From Desulfobacteraceae bacterium (lineage in GTDB: Bacteria > Desulfobacterota > Desulfobacteria > Desulfobacterales > Desulfobacteraceae): a DNA stretch of 10,032 nucleotides. Location: NCBI GenBank assembly GCA_023140455.1, contig JAGLLQ010000527.1, positions 1-10,032 of the forward strand, written 5' to 3'. The position numbers were made by a program, and so were the translations under genes. The notes under the pieces were generated by a model, which was not told the DNA's origin, did no database searches, and was given only the letters and a program-made list of their open reading frames with translations. Of this stretch, positions 1 through 6,465 are shown one piece after another; the first letter of the stretch is position 1; the number at the start of each line of letters is the position of its first letter.

Positions 1-85
1 AATTAAGAAGCAAATATTTTTTACTGAATACATTCCTTTATTTTTGCTTTATATATATTCCTCATAAAAACTACGCAATAGTTAA

Positions 86-337
86 TTCTCAGATGAGGTT
101 AAAACTGAAAATATTCTTAAGTTTATCATCTTCGGAGAATTACTTGCCGGCATCGGCACTGCTATTATCTGGTATCTCCATTTAATCCCCGAAGATAAAG
201 TGATTTCAGGGTATGTCATTATTGCAGGGCTATCTATAATCGAAATTTTCTGGTCAATGTCAAATATTGGATGGAGTGCTCTTATTTCAGATATGTATAA
301 AAAAGACTCCAGGAAAAAACTATTTGCTTATATTGGC
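86..337 (+). pseudogene. fragment of a probable MFS-type permease
   Basis: An open plus-strand stretch begins after an in-frame stop at 83-85 (another is at 65-67) and reads two hydrophobic segments, around FIIFGELLAGIGTAIIWYL and GYVIIAGLSIIEIFW. These are followed by SNIGWSALISDMYKKDSRKKLF, which resembles the MFS segment ending in a cytoplasmic loop with an Asp and basic residues (ALISD...R.K.F). The resemblance ends at about base 337, immediately before the stop codon of the convergent kinase gene; beyond it the frame only reads the antisense of that gene to a stop near 394. No start with an SD was found and both ends are missing, so this is a remnant. MFS identity is from motif resemblance only. 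No terminator or other element was seen in bases 1-337. Confidence 0.55.
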
Positions 338-1135
338 TCAAGGCTCTGCTTTAACTTCAGTTCCCTCAATTTGTTTGCCACTGAAAAAATCTGAAACAAG
401 CTCTGGTGTAAAACCACATCCAATAAAACAACGCTTACACTGACTTGCTATTTCAAGTGCGCATGATATTTTTTCAGTCATACCACCGCTTACATCTTTT
501 TCATCAGAGGATGAACCTGCAACCAGACGGGCTGTTTTATAGTTCAAGGTTTTTATAATATTCTTGTCCTCCAAAACTGATGAAGTATCTTCAATATTCT
601 GACAAACCCCTTTTACATTACTTAAAAAAAGTACATTTTCAGGATTAAAAGCATGACTTAAAATTTTTATAATAATATCGCTGGAAAAAACTCTAAAGCT
701 ACCATCTGAACAAGGCATAAGGTCGCCATAAAATACCGGTACATATCCTAAATCAATTGTCTTTTTCAAATATGTTGTTGCATTACCTTTTAATCTGTCC
801 ATGGTTTCTGTAAAAAAACTGGAAATACTAAAAGGCAATACCGGAATCGAGAGAGATAACATTGTATCAACAAACTTATGATTTAAAAGTCTTAGATCTT
901 CCTTAATTTTTAACATTTGCAAAAAATCTTTTTTCAATGACCGCCCTTCTTTGTAATATCCATATTTAATAGCAGGCGGTTTACCAACAAATCCTGTTCC
1001 ATGAACAAAAATTGATTTTTTATGAAAGGGATAAAATTCTCTGCCTATTCTCTCTACAATCTCTTTTTCAAATTTATCTTTTGAAGATTTTTGAGAGATA
1101 ACAGAACCTCCAAACTTTATAATATCAAGTTGCAT
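338..1135 (-). CDS. isopentenyl-phosphate-kinase-like amino acid kinase family protein
   Basis: 265 residues, the normal size for isopentenyl phosphate kinase (IPK, COG1608), which converts isopentenyl monophosphate to the diphosphate with ATP. The blocks follow IPK in order: IIKFGGSVISQK (5-16) with Lys7 and Lys16; VHGTGFVGKPPAIKYG (44-59); LNHKFVD (84-90) and SIPVLPFSISSFF (96-108); GYVPVFYGDL (130-139); FSSDIIIKIL (150-159); LSNVKGV (171-177); DVSGGMTEKI (214-223); GKQIEGTEV (253-261). Two key deviations: the catalytic His of the IPK motif GSFGH is Lys52 (GFVGK), and SGD is SSD at 151-153. A phosphate-to-diphosphate kinase with a different substrate is plausible. Candidates are a longer prenyl phosphate or the furan phosphate, since MfnE of methanofuran synthesis makes a furan diphosphate from a monophosphate. 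It is the last operon gene; AGGGG lies about 13 bases before the ATG, a long spacing. Confidence 0.8.
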   Translation of the reverse strand: MQLDIIKFGGSVISQKSSKDKFEKEIVERIGREFYPFHKKSIFVHGTGFVGKPPAIKYGYYKEGRSLKKDFLQMLKIKEDLRLLNHKFVDTMLSLSIPVLPFSISSFFTETMDRLKGNATTYLKKTIDLGYVPVFYGDLMPCSDGSFRVFSSDIIIKILSHAFNPENVLFLSNVKGVCQNIEDTSSVLEDKNIIKTLNYKTARLVAGSSSDEKDVSGGMTEKISCALEIASQCKRCFIGCGFTPELVSDFFSGKQIEGTEVKAEP

Positions 1136-1151
1136 ACTATTTAGTAATCCC

Positions 1152-2168
1152 CTAAAATGTTTTGGGTGGTGTTATAAATCTATTATTTATTATATAATTA
1201 GATACTAAAAACCAAACACGTGGAGTAAGAAAAAAGAAAAGCATCCAATACACTCCTATATGCCCTACTAACATAATAGAAATCAATGGCTTGGAAACAT
1301 TTTCTAAATAAACGGAAAGATGCCCAATTTTCTCCCTGTTAAATACTTTAAGATCAAGTATTTTCTTTGTACATAGTAATGTCTTGATGGCTATTAGAAC
1401 AAGAAAAAACAGTTGCAGCTTATACCAGATAAAATCAAAAAATATAAAAGGTGTGAAAATTATTGTTATTGTAATTATTTTAAGAAAATAAAATAATAAT
1501 TTAAATTTCTTTGTAATGACAAACTTCCCATCGTTCTTTACATATACACCAAGACGAATTGGCGTAGTTAATGCTCCTGAATTGGTATCGACTACAACAT
1601 CTTTTAATGACCCTTCAATATTAAAAAATAAATGCTCCACAAACAATATGGTTATTACTATCCACGTAAGCCATCCCAAACTTTGCATACCTGCGCCTTT
1701 TTCTAATACTGCAAGTGCTCCGAAAAGACAAAGAAAGGATGCACTAACAGCATAAAAAAAATCTGATCCAGGGACTTTTTTACTGTACATGTTATAGATT
1801 GCCGCCAGAAAAAAAGTAGCCCCAAGGGCAAAAAATGGTAAGAATCCGCTAAAAAAAAATGTTAAACCAAAACTTAGAATAATGCATACAAGCATGATAA
1901 AAACAGCTGTATTCTTGGTCACACTGCCTTTTACAAGAGGTCTTCCTCTTAAATCCTCTGAACAACTGTCATATCTGATATCACAATAATCGTTGTGGAC
2001 AAATCCCCACACAATAAAAAGCATATTAATAATGAATAGAATAATGGCTTTATTAATTTCAAGGTCCCGGCCTGCCACACTTAAAGCACCGAACAGTGCG
2101 CCACAGGAAAATCCAAGATATTCAACCCTGCAGAATCTGGCATATTCTTTTATTCTATCTACTGTCAT
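1152..2168 (-). CDS. UbiA-family membrane prenyltransferase, copy 2
   Basis: 338 residues with about eight or nine hydrophobic segments. The first Asp motif NDYCDIRYD gives N59, D60, D63 and D67; RGRPLVKGSVTK follows at 74-85; the loop YNMYSKKVPGSD is at 125-136; the second motif SLKDVVVD gives K189, D190 and D194. All residues needed to bind the Mg-prenyl diphosphate are therefore present, so both copies look active. It differs from copy 1 across most TM segments, while the motif blocks, RPLVKGS and SKK(V/I)PGSD stay nearly identical. That suggests the same prenyl donor with different acceptors, or two successive prenylations as in archaeal-type ether lipid or double-prenylated products (inference). 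The ATG at 2168 has only a weak SD (AAAGAA). It is 30 bp after copy 1 and 16 bp before the kinase. Confidence 0.88.
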   Translation of the reverse strand: MTVDRIKEYARFCRVEYLGFSCGALFGALSVAGRDLEINKAIILFIINMLFIVWGFVHNDYCDIRYDSCSEDLRGRPLVKGSVTKNTAVFIMLVCIILSFGLTFFFSGFLPFFALGATFFLAAIYNMYSKKVPGSDFFYAVSASFLCLFGALAVLEKGAGMQSLGWLTWIVITILFVEHLFFNIEGSLKDVVVDTNSGALTTPIRLGVYVKNDGKFVITKKFKLLFYFLKIITITIIFTPFIFFDFIWYKLQLFFLVLIAIKTLLCTKKILDLKVFNREKIGHLSVYLENVSKPLISIMLVGHIGVYWMLFFFLTPRVWFLVSNYIINNRFITPPKTF

Positions 2169-2198
2169 ATATAGTATTATTCTTTAATCAAATAAGTT

Positions 2199-3248
2199 TT
2201 AAAACCCATTATGTAAAACAAACGATTTTTTGTACAATATTATTGTTGAAAGGAAGAACCACAAAAATGGTATAAAAATTATGAAAATTGTCCAAAAAAG
2301 ACCAATATGACTATACAGCATTATCGGGATTATCAATTTTGTAACAGCTTCATGCCTGATCCAATTTTCCCCGATTAATTGTCTATCAAACGTTTCTAAT
2401 GATACAGCCTTTATTGTAACTATCAATGAACATATGCAAACAATAAATAAAATGACCGTTTGAGTATGAGAGAACCCTATTTGGGAATAGTAGCAGGATA
2501 TTGCAATAATAATTAATGATAATAGCTTTAATGAAATAATTACTATTTTGAAAGCACTGGGGATAATTAGTCTATTGCCTTTTTCTATCCTTACTTTAAA
2601 AAATATTGCGGCAGTTACACTATTATTTTCTAAATCGTTTTTTACATCTTTTAAGGAAGCGCCGGCATTAAAAATAAGATTCTCTAAAAAAATTATTACT
2701 ATTACCGTATAAAAAAGGAAGGTGAAATTAGTATGGGCACTAACTATCATTCCACCGAGGAAGACAAGCAGTGCAGTTGAAGATGCAAACAATAAATCAG
2801 AACCTGGGATTTTCTTGCTGTTAAGATTATATGCAAAGGCAAAAAAGGTCGATATCACTGCAATAATAACTGCATAATATGTACTGCTATAAAAGATAGT
2901 AATAATATTTATTACGACACAAACAATAATCATAATCAATGTACCACTTTTAGAAACGCTACCCTTTACCAAGGGTCTTTCGTTAAGGTCAACAGAGGAT
3001 TTATCATTTTCAATATCAGTATAGTCATTATGGGCAAACCCCCATAGGTTGGTCGAAACAGCTAAAATAAATATGGGAAGTGTCTCAATAATTCTAAGGG
3101 AATACCCTTTTATACAAAGAGCACCTGTTAATATTGTTATAAACAGAAAACCTGCGAATTCGAGCCTGCCAAGTTTAAGGTATTCAGCAACATTATTTTC
3201 CATTTGTGTTAATAACATTTCATTATAGTGTTCTTTTTTTTGTTGCAT
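2199..3248 (-). CDS. UbiA-family membrane prenyltransferase, copy 1
   Basis: 349 residues, about eight or nine hydrophobic segments. UbiA enzymes transfer a prenyl group from a prenyl diphosphate to a ring or other acceptor inside the membrane. First Asp motif NDYTDIEND, with N74, D75, D78 and D82, is complete and followed by RPLVKGSVSK (91-100). Second motif SLKDVKND (198-205) keeps K200, D201 and D205. YNLNSKKIPGSD (140-151) matches the typical loop after TM4. Acceptor specificity cannot be told. The ATG at 3248 lies 26 bp inside the synthase gene and has no clear SD; alignment with copy 2 suggests the real start may be the ATG at 3218 or 3203, removing 10 or 15 residues. The coding sequence is very AT-rich. 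It shares diagnostic segments with copy 2, pointing to an old tandem duplication. Confidence 0.88.
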   Translation of the reverse strand: MQQKKEHYNEMLLTQMENNVAEYLKLGRLEFAGFLFITILTGALCIKGYSLRIIETLPIFILAVSTNLWGFAHNDYTDIENDKSSVDLNERPLVKGSVSKSGTLIMIIVCVVINIITIFYSSTYYAVIIAVISTFFAFAYNLNSKKIPGSDLLFASSTALLVFLGGMIVSAHTNFTFLFYTVIVIIFLENLIFNAGASLKDVKNDLENNSVTAAIFFKVRIEKGNRLIIPSAFKIVIISLKLLSLIIIAISCYYSQIGFSHTQTVILFIVCICSLIVTIKAVSLETFDRQLIGENWIRHEAVTKLIIPIMLYSHIGLFWTIFIIFIPFLWFFLSTIILYKKSFVLHNGF

Positions 3249-4329
3249 AATCAGCGAATTGATACAAAATCACTTTATACATGTCTGGTATCTGAAGTTT
3301 GTCTATTTGTTTCTTGGCAAGACCATTATATTTATCTGCTAACTTTTGAGTGTATGAAAAAACATTATATTTCAATACAAGATCATAAACCTCCTGCTTC
3401 TTTTTTTCATCCTCTGTGCGGGAATTGATTATCGCCTCTACCCGTGCTCTTTCTTCATCATTGGCATTTTGAAGAAGATAGTTAATCAATATAGTTCTTC
3501 TACCTGTGGTTATATCTTCCCCTGCTACCTTACCCCACTCGCTTGAATCTGGAGACATGTCAAGGTTATCCCCCTTTAAATGGTAACCAACAAGCAAATG
3601 TTCTCCAATTCTTTCAAGCGCAGGAATATCCTCCTCAGGTGCATCTGCTAAAATCCCCGCATACCGCATGGGGCCGCGGAAGGTTAGAAAGGCACATCTG
3701 GATATTGTTTCCTGTAAATATTGATCAACTGCAATATCGTTAATATTGCTCTGAGTCCAATACAGTTCTTCAATTTGTCCAAAGGCCATTTGAATATTCT
3801 CCCATGCCAGGGCATTTAACAACCGATTTGCCTTTTTGGCAGAAAGCTTCATCTCATTATTATAAAATAGATAGTGCGCAAGAGCAAAAGCAGTACAGGA
3901 TGAAATATTTGCAATCGGATATCCATGACGGATATGCCCGCAAGGACCACTTCTCCTGGTCAATGAATTGTCTATATAATCATCCATCATAATTGTGCTG
4001 TCTTCCATAACTTCGATAGCACCGAAAACAGGTTCAAATTCCTCAATATCCGCTCCATATGCTTCAAGACATATGGCTACAAGCACAGGTCTTAAGACTT
4101 TCCCACCACGGCTTAAATATTCATGAGTTGGGAGGAATATTGACTTATAAGTTTCATTGATATCCTGATTACAAAGTTCCATTTGGCCTGACACTCTCTG
4201 AATAAAATCTCCATCAATTTCCCTGGGAAAATACTTTTCAATTGATTTTTTTATAAACTCAATTTTATCACTATAAAATCCACTCAGTTGATCAGGCATA
4301 TTTTTTGTAATACTGTTAATTTTCTGCAT
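3223..4329 (-). CDS. polyprenyl diphosphate synthase (trans-isoprenyl, IspA/IspB superfamily)
   Basis: 368 residues, slightly longer than the usual 300-350. It joins isopentenyl diphosphate to an allylic diphosphate to extend a trans-prenyl chain. Visible: GGKVLRP substrate loop (75-81); first Asp motif MMDDYIDNSLTRR (114-126) with D116, D117, D120 and the following Arg pair; GQIEE at 184-188; DQYLQETI (202-209); second motif YHLKGDNLD (249-257); GKVAGEDITTGRRT (266-279). The second Asp motif is GDxxD rather than DDxxD, so the first Asp is Gly253, which could lower activity or change metal binding. The fifth residue before the first motif is small (Ser111), which in this family permits chains longer than C15-C20. 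The ATG at 4329 is preceded by AAGGGT at 5 bases. The gene follows its degenerate paralogue by 10 bp and overlaps the next gene, so a heteromeric enzyme feeding the UbiA transferases is likely. Confidence 0.9.
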   Translation of the reverse strand: MQKINSITKNMPDQLSGFYSDKIEFIKKSIEKYFPREIDGDFIQRVSGQMELCNQDINETYKSIFLPTHEYLSRGGKVLRPVLVAICLEAYGADIEEFEPVFGAIEVMEDSTIMMDDYIDNSLTRRSGPCGHIRHGYPIANISSCTAFALAHYLFYNNEMKLSAKKANRLLNALAWENIQMAFGQIEELYWTQSNINDIAVDQYLQETISRCAFLTFRGPMRYAGILADAPEEDIPALERIGEHLLVGYHLKGDNLDMSPDSSEWGKVAGEDITTGRRTILINYLLQNANDEERARVEAIINSRTEDEKKKQEVYDLVLKYNVFSYTQKLADKYNGLAKKQIDKLQIPDMYKVILYQFADYATKKRTL

Positions 4330-4339
4330 AGCTAACCCT

Positions 4340-5410
4340 TTACCTTTTATAACTCTGTCTAAGGAGCTCTATTGTTGTAGCAAACAAACCTGTTTTATTG
4401 ATCTCAGTCAGGAATATGTCAAAATACCTGTTCTCAAGAATTTCGATCTCAGCAATTGTATCTCCAAGGGATTTTTGAGTCATCATTTGTAAAATATCTT
4501 CATGCATTCCCGGTATCCATGGAAATTTTCTCCCTTGACCCTGTTCTCTCTTTAATTTCAGTTTCTCATTGATCAGGGCTACACCGGGAAAAGTAAGCAA
4601 TAATAATGAATCATTATAAGCCTGGTCAACTTCAGGTATGACTCCGGTTTTACAAATGTTTTTTTCCAAACGAAGTTTAGAAAACAATGTTAAAGCTGAA
4701 AATGCATGACGTAGTGATAGAATTTTTTCTTCAGGAATTCCAATTAATAGTGCTGATAGAAGAACAGGAAATAGAAAATAATTATTAAGAATATTGATAG
4801 AATTTTGCAGATAATTATCAATTAAAAGGTTATCGAAATAATTATTCGACCATTTTAGAAAAACACCACGCCCCATTCCTGTAGCGATTTGTATATTTGC
4901 AAGCAGTTTATGTAACTCTACAGAAGTGTTCTCGTCCACTTTAAAAACATTATTAATTAAAATATAACGCGGATAGTTTGCTAAATACTGTCCTGCGTAT
5001 CTAACCTGAGTTAACTCAGCACATTTTAATAAATCTTCTTCTGTTTTTGTAAACTCTTTATGAAAATTAAATGAATCAACAACTCCAAGAGAATAATAAG
5101 AGTATTCCAGAAGAATAAATGCCTTTATATACTTATCAGGACTACACCCAAAATCTTTAAACAGTTGTAAGAAGAAATGCGGCATGTATGACTCAGATTG
5201 CATATAAGGTTTCATAAGGTTGAGAAATCCATTATCAAGGACACGATAGTCCCATTGTAATGAAGGAACTCCAATAACATTTGTTTCAAGATGCTCAATA
5301 TCTGACAACTTCTCTAATTCATTCTTTAGACAATTATCAACCATCTGATTATCTTTGTTGTTTGATACAATAAAATTTTCATCGAAATTTTCTATCAATA
5401 TGCTTAACAT
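4340..5410 (-). CDS. degenerate polyprenyl synthase homologue (predicted non-catalytic partner)
   Basis: 356 residues, not obviously anything at first sight, but it aligns along most of its length with the polyprenyl synthase encoded next. Matching landmarks: RYAGQYLAN (137-145) to RHGYPIAN; GRGVFLKWSNN (180-190) to GQIEELYWTQSN; DNYLQNSI (198-205) to DQYLQETI; GIPEEKILSL (224-233) to DAPEEDIPAL. At the first Asp motif DDYID is replaced by VDSFN (111-115), the GGKxxRP substrate loop is lost (only a Pro-His remains near 77-78), and the second Asp motif region is LEKNI. No Mg-diphosphate site can form, so it should be inactive. The frame is intact, has a good SD (AGAGGA, 6 bases before the ATG) and sits 10 bp before the active-type gene, so it is not simply decaying. 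By analogy with two-component prenyl synthases (Micrococcus/Bacillus-type and plant GGPP synthase small subunits) it may be a regulatory subunit setting chain length or anchoring the complex (inference). Confidence 0.72.
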   Translation of the reverse strand: MLSILIENFDENFIVSNNKDNQMVDNCLKNELEKLSDIEHLETNVIGVPSLQWDYRVLDNGFLNLMKPYMQSESYMPHFFLQLFKDFGCSPDKYIKAFILLEYSYYSLGVVDSFNFHKEFTKTEEDLLKCAELTQVRYAGQYLANYPRYILINNVFKVDENTSVELHKLLANIQIATGMGRGVFLKWSNNYFDNLLIDNYLQNSINILNNYFLFPVLLSALLIGIPEEKILSLRHAFSALTLFSKLRLEKNICKTGVIPEVDQAYNDSLLLLTFPGVALINEKLKLKREQGQGRKFPWIPGMHEDILQMMTQKSLGDTIAEIEILENRYFDIFLTEINKTGLFATTIELLRQSYKR

Positions 5411-5416
5411 TTACAA

Positions 5417-5422
5417 TCCTCT
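5417..5422 (-). promoter_or_regulatory. ribosome binding site for the degenerate synthase homologue
   Basis: AGAGGA on the minus strand, six bases before the ATG at 5410. A good site for a protein with no catalytic motifs is a sign that it is still made. Confidence 0.6.
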
Positions 5423-5448
5423 ATATATTCAATTAATATAGCCAATAG

Positions 5449-6465
5449 TTATTCCCCTTGTTCATATTCAGCATTTCTTAGCTCCAAATGCATTGTTATT
5501 TTGCCAAGTATCTTTTTAGAGACAACACCATCTTTCTCCAATTGTTTAGTTAGTAATGATGCCCAGGAATTCCAAAGATCTGTATCTGGTGAATTCAAAT
5601 CCACAACACTAACTTTAGTAAGATCCAAAACTTCAAGAGCATTATTATTATATTTATTTACCAAACTGCTGATATTTGAAAAGGTATCACGAAAAATAGA
5701 TTTCACCTTCTTTTTATCAGCAAAACTTATATTTTCAAAAGATTCTTTATTGAAGACAACCACAATATAGGAATATAAAAGAGGAACCCTTAAATAAAAT
5801 TTACACTGCCGATGCAGTTTATTAATAACAGCATTCATAGGAGTAGTTATAACCGCATCCACTTTTCCCGCCTTTAAAGCTGTCAACAGCTCGGATTCAC
5901 CAATGTTAATTACACTGCCTGTTTTTCCAAGAGCAGCATAAAGATGTGTGTTGCCAGGAGCCCATACTTTTAAATTGATTAAATCATCCGGGGTTTTTAT
6001 CGGGAGCATGGAAAAAATACCCGAAAAAGACCCGCCGCTCCCGGAAAGAGCTATAATTTTTTCATGCTTATTCTTTTTAAAAATACCAGGATCCATATTT
6101 TTTCGTACATAACTTGACTCTTCTTTTGACTTGAAAATCATGGGCAAGGTGTAAACCCGACAATCTTGAAATATCTCATTAAGATTAGCTCCATTAACCA
6201 TGGCTCCATCAATTTGTCCTGATTCAACAAGGTCTATCATTATATTATACTTCATTACTTGCCTGGCAGGAGAAAAATTAAAAATGACTTTTTCATCAGT
6301 CTTATGGGAGATAATTTTAGAAGTTGCCTGCAATTCTTTATATATGGATGAATGTTCAGGCAGGATAGTCATTATATTGTATTCTTTTGAAATCGCCACA
6401 TCAAAAGAATAAAGACAGATAGACAAAACAACAAATGCTAAGACTATAGATTTTATAAATCTCAT
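5449..6465 (-). CDS. DctP-family (TRAP-type) periplasmic solute-binding protein, orphan, coupled to the MMPL permease
   Basis: 338 residues with an N-terminal signal peptide (basic MRFIK, hydrophobic core about 7-23, mature start probably near 25-28). Family features: the ESGQIDGAMV block at 81-90, PDDLINLKVWAPGN at 159-172, then GESELLTALKAGKVDAVIT at 189-207, the last being the typical DctP hinge region. In classical TRAP binding proteins the LKxR segment contributes an Arg that clamps the ligand carboxylate; here it reads LKVW, with Trp168 at that place. This argues against an ordinary carboxylate ligand. The small (DctQ) and large (DctM) membrane subunits are absent from the window. The ATG overlaps the MMPL stop codon (ATGA) and has an excellent SD, so the two are very likely made together. 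Role (inference): periplasmic carrier that hands a hydrophobic solute to or from the MMPL permease. Confidence 0.85.
   Translation of the reverse strand: MRFIKSIVLAFVVLSICLYSFDVAISKEYNIMTILPEHSSIYKELQATSKIISHKTDEKVIFNFSPARQVMKYNIMIDLVESGQIDGAMVNGANLNEIFQDCRVYTLPMIFKSKEESSYVRKNMDPGIFKKNKHEKIIALSGSGGSFSGIFSMLPIKTPDDLINLKVWAPGNTHLYAALGKTGSVINIGESELLTALKAGKVDAVITTPMNAVINKLHRQCKFYLRVPLLYSYIVVVFNKESFENISFADKKKVKSIFRDTFSNISSLVNKYNNNALEVLDLTKVSVVDLNSPDTDLWNSWASLLTKQLEKDGVVSKKILGKITMHLELRNAEYEQGE

Noticed and set aside
128..196. Inverted repeat ATCTTCGG (128-135) and CCGAAGAT (189-196) as a possible terminator
   Set aside because: Eight-bp arms with a 53-base loop and no T-run after it; likely chance within the permease remnant.
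335..346. Direct repeat GGCTC-AA-GGCTC at the junction between permease remnant and kinase gene
   Set aside because: Five bases is too short to claim as a target-site duplication or attachment site.
338..1135. Calling the kinase MfnE outright because mfnB is in the same operon
   Set aside because: Its block pattern is IPK-like along the full length and the substrate cannot be read; MfnE-like function is kept only as a hypothesis.
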